Source: Strobilurus pachycystidiatus
Lineage: Eukaryota; Basidiomycota; Agaricomycetes; Agaricales; Physalacriaceae
Assembly (NCBI GenBank): GCA_019915135.1
Contig: JAHLMK010000011.1
Span: 496,001 to 560,000, forward strand
Reading direction: 5' to 3'
DNA length: 64,000 nt
The notes under the pieces were generated by a model. The model saw only the letters and a program-made list of their open reading frames with translations. It did not search any database and was not told the DNA's origin. Below, in pieces: positions 25,193 to 36,117 of this stretch. The first letter of the stretch is position 1; each line of letters begins with the position of its first letter. The translations under genes were made by a program, and so were the position numbers.

Positions 25193-28100
25193 CTATTCGT
25201 AGTTATCGTCTGAATCATTGTCTGAATCGTTGTCATCAGCATGCACCGTACAATCCATCCCAAGAGCTCGTGCGGCAAAATACTCGTCTGGATCACAAAG
25301 CGCTTCATCCTTTTGACGGTCAAACTTGACCATACCGACAACCTGAGTAATATATGTCACTGGAACAACAACAACCATGGTCGCCCTCCCTGCCATCTTG
25401 ACTACACGGAGGTACTTGTGGGACGCAGTGTAAATCTCCCTGTCCCACCGAGAAAATACCGTTAATACGGCAACAGCCTCTTCCTTGTTGTCTTCCAGAG
25501 CCAGAAGACAGAAGTATTGCACTTCTGCGTAGCGAACCTCGTCGTTGAAAGTAATCTACAAGCTACAGTCAGGAAAACCTCTCACAAATTGGATGAGACA
25601 TACCGCAACATAACGCCGAATTGCGTTATCAGCCTCCGGTGGGCGAACGCTCTCTTTCCATCTGGTGCGAACCTTGTGTCCGTTCGGGAGACGCAGACCA
25701 CCCCATCGTTCTATCTCCACGTCCTCAGGTTGGATGGAGGTGGTATCCACGCCTCGACGCCCAATGTATGAGATGAATGCAGCTGCATGGGCCTCCGATA
25801 CAGGTGTCTTATGCCCTTCTCGAGCGCGAAGGAGGAGATAACCAAGGCCGAGGTTGATTGAGCCCCGAGGAGCATAGACCTTGATGGGGTCAAGGCTCGG
25901 GATCAGGGATTTGAGTGTGTTGACCTGAGCACGAAGCAGAGTACGCTGGGCTAGATTTGCAAAAGGGTTGGCGTGTTGTCGAATTTCTGTTTCGAGATCT
26001 CCGATTGTTCGTTCCAACGTCCATTGTGCAACAGCAGCAGGTGATCCGACCCGTATGACCTCTGCTGCGAGATGGACAAGAGCATGCATGCATTGCGGGA
26101 CAAAGTTCAGGCGATCAAGATGGCGCTGATAGTAGAGGTGCTCGAAATCAAGGACGGCTTGGAGCAGGTTGGTGTGTGCAACATCAAGCTCATCGAATGG
26201 GATCACATAGGAATGTATCGTGTGTAGCCCAGCCGCAATCTGGCACAGGTTCCTCCAGTATTCCCGCGGCAGATGCTTGTAGAGGAGACCAGGGGAAAGA
26301 ATGAAGATGTAGCTGAGATATTCCGTGGCCTTGTACCCGCTGTTTATCTTCTCAGCAGGGTTGCGTGGCGGCCGATCTGCGACATAACTTGGCAGCTTCT
26401 TTCCCCACTTCTCGACCTCCTCACCATGCGCCTGCCATACATCGTCGTCCCGAAGAACTGCCCAGGGCCACTCGGATGGTGGATCGTCCTTGGCGTGATC
26501 TATTGTGCCTCGCCAGAGGGAGAGTTTGAGCTGGGGTATGTTACTTCCATCGCGGTGCATCTGATCTGCAGGGCACAGGCCAGGCATAGGTGTCGCACGG
26601 GGAAGGCCAGAGAAGATGCTTTGTTTGGTGATGCCAGTTGCCAGCCGGTTTTGCTTGTATTGAGTCTGATTTGACGAAGCAAGGACAGTTCGGAGATCTG
26701 CCCGGTACCGTTCGGATGAGGGTTGAGGAAGCTCATTGATGTTGAAGTCGGGGTGGTCCGTTCCCTGGATCCCGTTGCATCCCAGAGGTTTGAGAAGGGC
26801 GGGATAATAAGTAGGTGCATGAAATTTGTGTCGGCCGGGCAGACCGCACATGAACCGACACCCAAACTTGCCATTATGACCAACCCATCCACTCATGTCT
26901 GCCAGTCCAACTGTATCCGCCGTCTCATAGACCAGGTAAGGGTCAGAGCGATGCATGAGACAGTCGCGACCATCCCAAACTTGGACGCCATCCTTTTCGT
27001 TCTGCAGGGCCGCGAGATGATGGAGAGATGGGAAGAGGAAAGAGTCGGTGTGCTTTGGGTGATTGGGTCCAGGAACAGTGAATGCGGGGCGGACAAACTT
27101 TTTGAGATAACGGAGGTTTGGATGGAGATTCAAGATGACCCAGATGGCAATCCAGGTGTCGGATTGCTTGTTCTGGTACAATCGACAGCCATCAAGTGAA
27201 AAGAGAAGGAGGAGATCGTGCTCCTTGATCAGACCCTTCTCTACAGCCTCCAACAAATCCTGCCCCGAGAAGATATCACGAAAGACCTGTGGTAGGCCCC
27301 CGTTCTTGCGCGCCTCCGCCAAGATCTCTGTCAGCTGTGAAAATCCATATGACATATCCTCCGCCATCTCCTCATCACGCCAGAGTGCCTGACCTTGCAT
27401 GGCAATGGGAATTGTGAGGAACTGACGCCGTGGTGCAGTGCGATCAGGCTCATTCGACCCTCGCGTTGTCTTGTACCTCGGTTCGCGACAATAGATGCAG
27501 CTCAGGAGAGGTCGGAATGGACCAGTATATGCGTGACATGAATTGACACACATATCGTGGAGAATGGGAACAACACCAGTGATCAATTTGATCTGGCGAA
27601 GAAGTTGACTGTAAGAGAGCATCTCGACGGCAGGTAGGTTGCGGTGAATAGCCTCGCGAACGTCTGTATAAGCTTGGTTCGCGGCCTTTCCGTTCAGAGA
27701 GAGGAATATGTCGAGGGACAAACGAAAGCTTGGATCGTCAAGACACGGCTTCTCAGACGGAGGGTTTCGAATGAGGAAAATGTCGTCCTCGCCAAGCCCA
27801 GAATGTTCGTCGTCAAGTGAGGCATTACGAAGAAGATTGATGAACTCCTGCGAAGTGAGAAGATGCTCAAGGGTTGGTATTGGGTCAGCTTGTTGGGGGT
27901 TGGGCTGATTCTCAGGTGGCAACGGACTTGGTTCGCGTCGTGGGGAGGGTGGCACAGAAGGTACTCTATTATCTTCAGAGAATCTCTGATAATAATCATT
28001 CAACATGTGTCCCATAAAGTAGAAAACAATGTACTCACAGTATTGCTATCGACATCCGGGCTTGCGCTGTTCCGTGTATTGAGGGCGTCGCGCAGATCCG

Positions 28101-28527
28101 CAGCTTGATTTTGCATTGCCCGCTATTATATTGAGGTTAGCTAGCAGAAAGTGTCAGAGATAGATGGAAACATACAGTATAGGGATCCCCATTGTCGTCA
28201 CCTCGAAAAAGATGATTGGGAGCGCTACCCGCATCCGAGTCCGAGTCTTGGTTTGGTGTGGCATCAGCCATCTCGACGTCGCGGTCTCCAGAGCCTGGGC
28301 CAGTATCTTCAAACTATAGGTCTTCAATAACTCTAGATTATTTGCAAAACTGCGCGACATACTGGTCCGGATGGATTGTGCCTCCGGCGCGTTGTTGGAG
28401 GGACCCATTTTCCGCCTTCGCATCGTTCACAGCAACACCAGACAGAGTCATCTTTGGGTTTTTCAGGTGCATTTTCGGGTGGGTCTGGCCAGTCGAAGAC
28501 ACGACGCTTGCCACCATTGTTGGGCAT
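25193..28527 (-). CDS. Tnp2-like transposase
   Basis: Large spliced gene. The first exon (start ATG 28527, MPNNGGKRRV) has a Cys-rich N-terminus, CCCERCEGGKWV, followed by a basic stretch TTRRRH, resembling the zinc-like head of these transposases. The main 819-codon exon contains the Tnp2-type core: VPILHDMCVNSC, PFRPLLSCIYCREPRY, LLLLFSLDGCRLYQNKQSDTW, PNHPKHTDSFLFPSLHHL, and DMSGWVGHNGKFGCRFMCG, which should hold the catalytic acidic residues. An intron (GTATGTCTC to TTGTAG) leads to a last exon with an acidic Asp-rich tail. No stop interrupts it. The protein should cut and join the element ends. Confidence 0.85.
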
Positions 28528-28694
28528 CGTGAGGTTGTCGTCGATCGTGTTCAAGTTGCCACGTCGGCCTGCGTCGGCCCGCATTCGAATCGTTAAGAGC
28601 TTTGATCCGACTTGGTCAAATTTCTCACACATTCAATTCTCGGAGCAAACCAATACTAATAGGTAAGTACGTACCTAACTACGCTGTCTCGAAG

Positions 28695-28775
28695 TGTCAA
28701 CGGTCAATGGATACCATTTGTGATCAATGTAGGTCAATACGAGTCAACGAGACTCACTGAGGTCATCACAAGTCA
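28695..28775. repeat. Right subterminal TTGAC/TCAATG repeat array
   Basis: Shorter counterpart of the left array: GTGTCAACGGTCAATGG, GTAGGTCAATACGAGTCAAC and AAGTCAACGG occur within 80 bp of the right end. The two arrays differ in length, as is usual for asymmetric transposon ends. Confidence 0.7.
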
Positions 28776-28793
28776 ACGGAATTTTTACTGAGG
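28772..28793 (-). repeat. Right terminal inverted repeat
   Basis: Reverse complement reads CCTCAGTAAAAATTC then CGTTGAC. One mismatch with the left end. Confidence 0.9.
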
Positions 28794-28798
28794 CTCAG
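28794..28798. repeat. Candidate target-site duplication, right
   Basis: CTCAG immediately outside the right terminus, matching 22523-22527 in direct orientation. Confidence 0.55.
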
Positions 28799-29133
28799 CA
28801 CTGATTCGTCGCTGTTGGGCGAACAGGATCGCGCTTGCCGAGGCAACATACAAAGGATGAGAACGATGTATGATAGTAAGTAGGCTTTGTGAACAGGAGC
28901 CTGACTGCGTGGCTGTGCGATAAGATTGCGGCGGGGGAAATGTGCGTGATCCTGCTGACGCCCGGGCTTTCTAAGCAGGTTACCGAGCAATATCACGGCC
29001 GAAGGCTAACCGTCGACTCCGAGCATCAGCGTATATTTATTGGCCCGCTTTGCGCTCTTGGATAAATACCCTACGGCTGTCGTCTGCTGCCCCAACCGTC
29101 GCCTTACCCAGCCCTTCTCGTCTGATCCCCACC
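28799..29133. other. RIB1 upstream region cut short by transposon
   Basis: About 335 bp remain between the transposon and the RIB1 start codon. It holds a TATA-like element (listed) and no gene. Regulatory DNA formerly further upstream now lies 6.3 kb away, beyond the transposon. Confidence 0.5.
29031..29040 (+). promoter_or_regulatory. TATA-like element of RIB1
   Basis: GTATATTTAT stands about 94 bp before the ATG at 29134, a plausible spacing for a fungal core promoter. Confidence 0.4.
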
Positions 29134-30612
29134 ATGCTCAGCCCACCGCACGAAGCCTTCACCGACGCCGACACTGCGCTGCTTGACCTGCTGACTGGGC
29201 CGCTCCCCCCGACATCCCCCACAGCTGCATTCGCCCGCCGCGATGCTGCACTCGACCCGCTCCTCATGGCCGCTGCCTTCGCTTCCGGCCCCCATGTCAC
29301 CCGCAACCACTACCACCACGATTTCTTTCCCGGAGTGATGCTTCCCAAGGCAGAGGGCTCCTACGATTGGACAAAGTTCACTGGCCAGGATGCCGGTGCT
29401 CCCAAGCGCCAGAAGCTCGCATATGTGAGCCTTCAGGCTCCCCGGAAGCAGAAGGCAGAGGCTACTTTTGTCGACAAGGAAAATGTGACCCATCACCAGC
29501 CTGCAGCACACGCTGATAATGCGCCTGTCAAGAAGCGCCGGGCTTCATCCATATCCACATCCGATGTGGGATCCACGCGATCCCCGGCATCTACTGCTTC
29601 GTCTTCGCTCAGTTCCTCGACTGCGGACGTGCAGGTCAGATGCATGGCTCGCACCCGCATTCCGACGCCACACGGGCCTGCTTTTCTGCACCTCTACCAC
29701 AACAATCGCGACAACAAGGAGCACTTGGCCATCGTTGTTGACTCCAGTCAATTCTCTGAAACACCGGGCGCTATCATACCGCCACCTATACGCTCCCGCT
29801 CCCTTGACGCCATATGGAGCGCATCAGAAACAGAGATGGACCGCATAACACGGGGTGCATACATGGGCAAACTCTCAGCCGCACATCAACGCGCCTCAAC
29901 GCCTCGTTCAGCAGAAAAGAGCGGCAGTGTGGTCATGGACAACATTCCCTCCCCGTTGATCCGGATACATTCAGAGTGTTTCACCGGCGAGACGGTCGGG
30001 AGCATGCGCTGTGATTGCGGGGAACAGTTGGATGAAGCCATCCGCTTGATCTCGCAACCCATCACGATTCCTTCAGCGTCACCTCTTACCCCACCTACGA
30101 CCATTGCGGGACGTGGCGCTGTTGTGTACCTCCGCCAGGAAGGGCGGGGTATCGGGCTGCTGTCAAAGATTCGCGCGTACAACTTGCAGGATCTGGGTCA
30201 TGACACCGTTACCGCAAACCTAATGCTAGGTCACGGTGCTGATGAGCGAGGCTATGATATTGCGGTGGCGATTCTGAGAGACCTGGGTCTCGGGGATGCA
30301 GCTGAGAGCGGGGAGGGCGTTCGCGTGTTGACGAACAATCCGGACAAGGTGGAAGCGCTGGAAAAGGACGGATTGCGAGTTGTCGAGCGCGTGCCGATGA
30401 TACCACGAAGCTGGAAAACTCGCTCTGCGGCCAAGCACGAGCCTCATGTGCGTGTGCATGGGGAGGAGGAGGAGGGCCGCATTGCTGGAGCTACGCTCAT
30501 AGGCGGTAATGCCGTTTACGGGGAAGACTTGGACAAGTATTTGCGCACGAAGGTATTGAAAATGGGCCACATATTGCCGCTTTGGATGGAGGAGAGTGCG
30601 GCAGAGCTTTGA
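29134..30612 (+). CDS. RIB1: GTP cyclohydrolase II
   Basis: First enzyme of riboflavin synthesis, opening GTP to the diaminopyrimidine. Intronless, 492 residues from the ATG in a good CACCATG context; the frame runs on upstream only to a TTG. An N-terminal extension of about 170 residues includes basic KKRRASS and Ser-rich parts. The catalytic domain shows RIHSECFTGETVGSMRCDCGEQLDEA (zinc cysteines), GRGAVVYLRQEGRGIGL, a GADERGYDIAVAILRDLG stretch and LTNNPDKVEAL. The C-terminal end carries extra residues beyond the usual RIB1 core. A transposon lies 340 bp upstream and may influence its expression. Confidence 0.93.
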   Translation: MLSPPHEAFTDADTALLDLLTGPLPPTSPTAAFARRDAALDPLLMAAAFASGPHVTRNHYHHDFFPGVMLPKAEGSYDWTKFTGQDAGAPKRQKLAYVSLQAPRKQKAEATFVDKENVTHHQPAAHADNAPVKKRRASSISTSDVGSTRSPASTASSSLSSSTADVQVRCMARTRIPTPHGPAFLHLYHNNRDNKEHLAIVVDSSQFSETPGAIIPPPIRSRSLDAIWSASETEMDRITRGAYMGKLSAAHQRASTPRSAEKSGSVVMDNIPSPLIRIHSECFTGETVGSMRCDCGEQLDEAIRLISQPITIPSASPLTPPTTIAGRGAVVYLRQEGRGIGLLSKIRAYNLQDLGHDTVTANLMLGHGADERGYDIAVAILRDLGLGDAAESGEGVRVLTNNPDKVEALEKDGLRVVERVPMIPRSWKTRSAAKHEPHVRVHGEEEEGRIAGATLIGGNAVYGEDLDKYLRTKVLKMGHILPLWMEESAAEL

Positions 30613-31104
30613 ACACACAATCACTTTTTTTAGACATTGATTCGGAGGCAGGATGTATCTATCAAGTAACTTAGACAAAAAGTGTACGATGAAACAACGT
30701 GTGAACTTGTAATTTATGGCTAAAGCTATTTGCGCCCACGCGCAGTATCATGCAGATCACTATAAATAGTGGTTACTTCAAACATCCACAACTCGCTATC
30801 AAAACGTTCTTCATGTCTAAGTATCCCAAGATACGCAGTGGAAGTTATGAACATGCTGCTATAGACCACAAATGCAGTGCGCTGGCTTGGCACTGGCCGT
30901 CGCGTGTCACCGGTTCCCCATTCATCGGCTTGTTCTCGGCTTCCAGACTGCCTCCTGGACCTCAGGCTTGTTGACTCTCCTCACCTACCACCACCACCGC
31001 CCGCACGGACGAGGGCGCAGGCGATTCTTTCTCTTTGGGCTTCAGTCAAGCACTCCCTTCTTTTCGGCCTACTAAGCTATACCTTCAGAAACAAGTAACG
31101 CACC
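30613..31104. other. Intergenic RIB1/GH17
   Basis: About 490 bp containing the RIB1 3' end and the GH17 promoter and leader. No further gene recognised; a CACTATAAATAGTGG palindrome with a TATA-like core lies near 30760. Confidence 0.45.
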
Positions 31105-32598
31105 ATGTCAACCAGCCACTACCAGAGCGTAGGCTCAGGGATGTCCTACTCCCTCGAACAGAACAGAAAGCGCAATCAGCGCTCAAAATGGATCGTCAGT
31201 GGCCTCTGCTCCTCTGGGTGGCTGACATCGTGCTGAACTACAACAGGTCATCGGCAGCGCTATTGCCATCGTCGGCCTCATCGCAATAGGCGTTGGCGTC
31301 GGTGTGACTGTGTCGAAAAACAACAAGAACAATTCGTCGTCCTCGTCAAAGTCGTCAGACTCTTCATCAAGTGGGCCCAAGCAGACCGATCCCAACGACC
31401 CGAGCACCTTTGTGCCCGACTCGAACCTCCACAAGTCGTTCTATGGCATCGCTTATACGCCCGAGGGCTCCATGCTTCCCGACTGCGGCAACTCGCTGGA
31501 AAATGTCATCCAGGACGTCCAGATAATGTCCCAGCTCACCACTCGCATTCGTCTCTACGGCGCTGACTGCAACCAGTCTGCCCTTGTCGTAAGTTCACCG
31601 CCGTGCACAACTCACAATCCTAGACTCATCTTGCACTAGCTCGAAGCCATCAAACAAACTAAAGTGGACATGCAAGTTTTCCTAGGCAACTACCCCACAC
31701 CAGACGATAACTCGGTCTACGAGCGCCAACGCGATACTATCAAGGAAGCGCTCCAGACTTATGGAGCCGACCATGTTGCGGGTATCACAGTCGGCAATGA
31801 GTTTGTTCTCAAGTATGCTGTCTCGGTTGCTTCTCGTAAGAGCCCTACTCACTGCTCGTAGCTATGTTACAGAACACGGTGGTGACCCGAATGACGCTAC
31901 TGGTGATAAAGCGGGTGCCATCCTTGTTAGCAACATCAAGGACACGCGTTCCATGATGGAAGGTCTCAATCTCGGCAAAACGATTCCCGTTGGCAACTCT
32001 GATGCTGGAAGCTATTTCAACACTCTTGTCTTGGAGGCTGTTGACTATGGTGTATGCTCCTTGTTATCCAAGCTCAATGGCTCAGCTGATCCTGAACTCA
32101 AGCTTTCCAACGTACACCCATGGTTTGCCAACGTAAGTATTGACCAAGCCGCCGACTGGACGGCCTCGTTCTTTGAGGAGACGAACGTCGAACCTGCGGC
32201 CGCGCTGTCGAATTCACCGAAGATGTACATTGCGGAGACCGGCTGGCCGACCGAGTCCAAGGATGCCGGAAATGCAAACAATGGAGCTTCAGCTGCATCA
32301 GAAGCGAACTTGCAGACTTTCTTGGACACGTTTGTTTGTCAGGCGAACACGAACGGGACGGGTTACTTTTTCTTTGAGGTAAGTTCTGCTTACATGCCCT
32401 GTCTTCGCTTCATGTATCTAATGGTTACAGTTCACGGATGAGAAGTGGAAGGATGATACCTTTGGGGGTGTTGAAGGCCACTGGGGTCTGTTCCATCAAA
32501 AGTAAGTGTGATCTGTACTTCTAGGAGTCTTCGTGTCTGATGCACGGGCTAGCCGCACGCTCAAGAATGTTCAACTTCCGGATTGCACATCGCCCTGA
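31105..32598 (+). CDS. Membrane-anchored GH17 beta-1,3-glucanase
   Basis: Cell-wall beta-1,3-glucan hydrolase or transglycosylase of family GH17. It starts MSTSHYQSVGSGMSYSLEQ, with a basic KRNQRSK before an intron, then one N-terminal helix VIGSAIAIVGLIAIGVGVGV, a type II anchor. A Ser-rich stalk follows, then the catalytic domain: FYGIAYTPEG, RIRLYGADCNQ, GITVGNEFVLK with the acid/base Glu, and YIAETGWPTES with the nucleophile Glu. Several short introns interrupt it. It ends NVQLPDCTSP without a GPI-type hydrophobic tail, consistent with the N-terminal anchor. The architecture resembles the btgE/Scw-like fungal enzymes. Confidence 0.9.
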
Positions 32599-33660
32599 GG
32601 CTTGGACTGGACCTATGGAACAGAATTTGGACAACTGTTGTACTATATATCGGACATCTAACTATTCTACATCGGATCTTTCTTATCATGACAGTCTCTC
32701 CCCGCTTCCTATTCTACTAGCTTATATACGCCTGCTTGCTTTGTCTCCCCGTCTCTCGAACTGTTTTCTCTCTGTCATTCATTCTTGGATACCAATGATA
32801 TAGGCTAACTCTATCATGATAGAATGGCTGGTCGGCTCCCAGACGTATTCCCTTTTCGTGGACGTAGCCGGATGAAGCGAGACTAGTAGGGGCGCATCGG
32901 CGGATGTAAGTATCAAACTCAGCTCGGAAGTTGACGTTAAACGTGCGACCAGCCTGGTTGACTCTGATCAGCTTCGCCAGCACTAGGGTCACGGTGGTCA
33001 GCACTACATAGGTGACTACATGCCTAACTCATACTGCGGACCAAAGGAGGAACTGGCCAGATTTCGCAGCTCCTCTCCGTTTTCCAAGTCGGGTTTGGTA
33101 TCCCGTCCTTGCAGTCTCGGACTCTGGGTACATAGCGCCTCGGTCTTGGCACCAACAAGTACGAGGACCCAGGATATCGCCGAGATTCCCTAAGCATCAG
33201 CCGTCGCTAACGCAGCAGTGGCTAATCGTAACAAAAGTTCACCACTGGTACCCCAGAAGAGCAATGCTCAGAGTCATGAGATTCATAAAGAAGGAAGGAA
33301 TTCTTCCGTCGTATGTTGATATCGAAAAGGAGGACAAGGAACAGAGAAATCGCCATAGAGAGGAGTTGTTTGATGTCGGTACTAAACAGAAATCACCTCT
33401 TCGCGAAGATGTCCAAACTCATTCAAATCTGATGCAATTCTATAGGCCTCACTTTTCCTATCACGTTGGCAACTGCTCTGTGCCTGTGCGGGCTTCATGG
33501 GCCGTGTACTGCTTGAGGCCAAGAATCGCTAGGTGACTGCAATCTGTGAACGATGAGAACGACCAAATCGTTACGTTGCTCGGGAAGACATCCGCTGGCA
33601 CTGCCTGGCAGGCGCATAAATACACGATGTTGCTTATCCGCGCTTATACGTATACCGCCC
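32599..33660. other. Intergenic, about 1.06 kb, no supported gene
   Basis: Open frames such as 33012-33536 (plus) have no recognisable content, splice support or family features. A perfect CTATCATGATAG palindrome lies near 32813. Confidence 0.45.
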
Positions 33661-34368
33661 ATGTCTCCTTCAACAGAGTCCTCCCCTTTCGATACACCCC
33701 CCTACATCGCCACCGTCCTTGCCCAATTCGTAATCGGTTGCAACATCCTTTTCTACGCCTTCGGCATAACGGAATGGGTACTCGAGTTTGCCTACTTCTC
33801 TGACCTCGTTCCTTCCCGCTACGAAGCGCAGGTGCCCCAGCAGATCTCCATCGTTTCGCAATGCGCTGCCATCGGCTGCTACATCGTGCTGATGTACTGG
33901 TTCACCCTCTATCTTGCCTTTTGGATCTTCAATACGGCTGCCCCTTTAGTAACTCACTGTTCCCCTTCCAAAGAACAGCATAACTGGCACTCCTGCCTCA
34001 TCGAATGCTGGCCCTCATCGTATTTGATCATCATGATCGTCAACGACGCCGTGATCAATCGTCTTGAGGACTCAGCGGTCCTCGAAGGGGCACTCTTGCG
34101 GACAATGGGAGTGATGCGCACATCATTCGAACTGTACCTCATGGAACTAGCCTGCCTTTCCGTTGTCCTTATTGTCCCCTGCATGCTCTGGGCGTTGTAC
34201 GCGTCGGCAGGACGGGTTCGTCAAGCAGAGATCGATGATGTCGAGAGTAGTGGAGCGGGCGAGAGGGAGGCGCTTGATAACCTGAAATCTACAGATGGTC
34301 ATTCGCAGGATAGGGACGGTCCCTTTGATATCGAAGAGAGAGGGATGTTTGCCCGAGAGAAGTCATGA
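33661..34368 (+). CDS. Four-helix membrane paralogue A
   Basis: Intronless, 235 residues from ATG 33661 (MSPSTESSPFD); the upstream frame extension is probably leader. Four hydrophobic segments are visible: VIGCNILFYAFGITEWVLEF, ISIVSQCAAIGCYIVLMYWF with LYLAFWIFN, SSYLIIMIVNDAVIN, and LACLSVVLIVPCMLWALY. It shares landmarks with genes B (35085-35834) and C (38643-39428): the first-helix FYAFG, a LVPSRYE loop, QISIVSQ, the INDA-NR type phrase (VNDAVINR) and an acidic tail with DDVESSG. It is the most divergent of the three. No known family recognised. Confidence 0.75.
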   Translation: MSPSTESSPFDTPPYIATVLAQFVIGCNILFYAFGITEWVLEFAYFSDLVPSRYEAQVPQQISIVSQCAAIGCYIVLMYWFTLYLAFWIFNTAAPLVTHCSPSKEQHNWHSCLIECWPSSYLIIMIVNDAVINRLEDSAVLEGALLRTMGVMRTSFELYLMELACLSVVLIVPCMLWALYASAGRVRQAEIDDVESSGAGEREALDNLKSTDGHSQDRDGPFDIEERGMFAREKS

Positions 34369-35084
34369 CAACTGTAAGCTTTGACAGTTCCTTATGTCCA
34401 AGAAAGTCACTGACAATGTACCGTGACGCGAAGGCTCGAAGAAAACTGGAAGGAAGATCTGTTCTGCCAGCCCGGCCCAGTGTGTGTCTATCGACGATTT
34501 ATATACCAGAAATCGTCGACAAACTGCAATCCTGTGTGGCCATCGGAAAGTGCAACGGACATTCTCCCCGACGGAGAACATTGTCCCTTCACAGCGAGGT
34601 ATCAGTTGGCACCTGACGCAACCCATAAGAGCTGGAGCGCCCATGCGCTAGTCGTGGACCCCGTCGCACTCTTGCGGGAGGAGGGACGCGAAACCGAAGA
34701 CGTGGTGGTGAACGACAGCATGCCACTTTCCAAATCTTCCACCAATCGAGTCACCATCGCCGAGTGGATCGCTCGAGCAAGATTTGTATGCTTTTCGATG
34801 AGAAAAAATTTGGGGGAAACAGTGGAGGTGTGCAAGTTCTCCATGCATCGAGACGACAATGAGGGCAAGCAAAAATGAAAGATGTGCCACAATCACACTG
34901 CAACCTTCTGGTTACAAAGAAAAGGACCCGCCTTGACAGTCAGCGTTAACTTATCATTAGTCCAGTGTACATGAAGCAACAAATGTGAATCAAACTTGGG
35001 TCCACTCCACTAATCCTATCTTGTGTAAGTCAATGACCAAGCGCGCAGAACGCGTTGACTTACTACTACAGTACTAGATGCATC
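34369..35084. other. Convergent intergenic region
   Basis: About 715 bp between the converging 3' ends of paralogues A and B. No convincing gene on either strand. Confidence 0.45.
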
Positions 35085-35834
35085 TCATTTCTTTCCTGGG
35101 ACTTTCTCCGTCTCGTCAGCATCAAAGATGACCTCCTTCTCCGCAACATCAATTATAATAGCTTCCTTCTCGTTGATAACAGACTTCTCGTCAGCGGCAG
35201 GGAGGTCATCGCCACCCGTGGCCGCACTGCTCTCAACATCGCCCTGCTCCTCGCGGGCACGCCTCATAGCGAGATGTACCTTCCTAAGAGCGAAGAGGAA
35301 GGCGATGAAGAAGACGGTCGCATATATGCAGAGCTGTTTGATGTATATGTTGGATGCTTCGATGATCATGGTTCCCATGCGGGCCAGCCCGCCGGAGACG
35401 AGTGATGAACCCTGGGCACGGTTGACCAGAGCGTCGTTGATGACGAGGGACAAGCAGTAGTGGCCCATGATGCATTGGCTGCGTCCATAGCCCTTGCATT
35501 TGTTGACCGTGGGGAGAGCTGCAGTCTCCTCGGATTGGGAGGTAGTGGCGGCCTTGGCAGCGAGCTTTCGGAAGCCAAACACTACGAGCCCAATAGTACC
35601 CATGAACATCAAGCCGACCCACGCGCCCGATGCAGCAGCGTGCGACACAATGGTGATTTGTGTCTCTACGCTCTGCTTGTAGTCGGAGGGAATGAGGGAG
35701 AGGTAGGCGCCGAGCTCAAGGGCGTACGCATATGCTCCGAGCCCGTAGAATATAAAACTACAGGCGCGCGCAAAGCGCAGGAAGAATTTTTGCGATGCAG
35801 TGGGGGTTGATTGGGGTTCTGTGTTAATAGTCAT
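35085..35834 (-). CDS. Four-helix membrane paralogue B
   Basis: Intronless, 249 residues. The N-terminus MTINTEPQSTPTASQKFF matches that of C (MTDTESQPTPNAARK). Helix 1 is FIFYGLGAYAYALELGAYL, then LIPSDYKQSVETQITIVSHAA. The third segment has LSLVINDALVNRAQGSSLVSGGLARMGTM. Helix 4 leads into RRAREEQGDVESSAATGG and a charged tail with EKEVIFDADETEKV. B and C are clearly close paralogues, while A is more distant. The acidic/lysine tail is probably cytosolic. Function unknown. Confidence 0.8.
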   Translation of the reverse strand: MTINTEPQSTPTASQKFFLRFARACSFIFYGLGAYAYALELGAYLSLIPSDYKQSVETQITIVSHAAASGAWVGLMFMGTIGLVVFGFRKLAAKAATTSQSEETAALPTVNKCKGYGRSQCIMGHYCLSLVINDALVNRAQGSSLVSGGLARMGTMIIEASNIYIKQLCIYATVFFIAFLFALRKVHLAMRRAREEQGDVESSAATGGDDLPAADEKSVINEKEAIIIDVAEKEVIFDADETEKVPGKK

Positions 35835-36117
35835 GACTGTTGAAGAGAAAGAAGCGTGTGTGAGTGACTGATACTTGTCACTCCCTTTTAGCAGTAGCAG
35901 GGGTTGACAGCCGATCGCGTAACTGCGACGCGTGGATTGCGCGTGGAGGCATCGCCTCTGAGGCTCACGGTGACTCGTTTGGAGCCCATCTAGACTTGCT
36001 TAAACTTGCAAGGTGAACGTAAGTAATGAAAATACCATAATCCGCGAACAAATGCATGTAAGGTAATAGAAGCGAGAAGGGTACACTTTATGCTGATGTT
36101 TCTCGGGGAAAAGAATC

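Larger units (their letters stand above)
22528..28793 (-). mobile_element. Complete 6.27-kb Tnp2-type DNA transposon
   Basis: The element begins CCTCAGTAAAAATTC and ends with its inverted copy GAATTTTTACTGAGG. The inverted repeats extend to 22 bp with one mismatch. CTCAG stands directly outside both ends (22523-22527 and 28794-28798) and is a candidate 5-bp target duplication, though it resembles the terminus itself. Arrays of short GTTGAC/GGTCAATG words lie just inside each end. It carries two minus-strand genes, a transposase and an accessory protein, both apparently intact. Near-identical ends and open genes argue for recent, possibly autonomous movement. Ends do not begin CACTA, unlike classical EnSpm elements. 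Confidence 0.85.

Noticed and set aside
22528..28793. Classical CACTA element
   Set aside because: The transposase is Tnp2-like, but the ends read CCTCAG and the flanking repeat looks like 5 bp, so the CACTA label was not used.
29050..29133. Longer RIB1 start
   Set aside because: The extension opens only at a TTG. The ATG at 29134 has a good CACCATG context.
33012..33536. 174-codon open frame upstream of paralogue A
   Set aside because: No domain, no splice support and no typical composition; left as intergenic.
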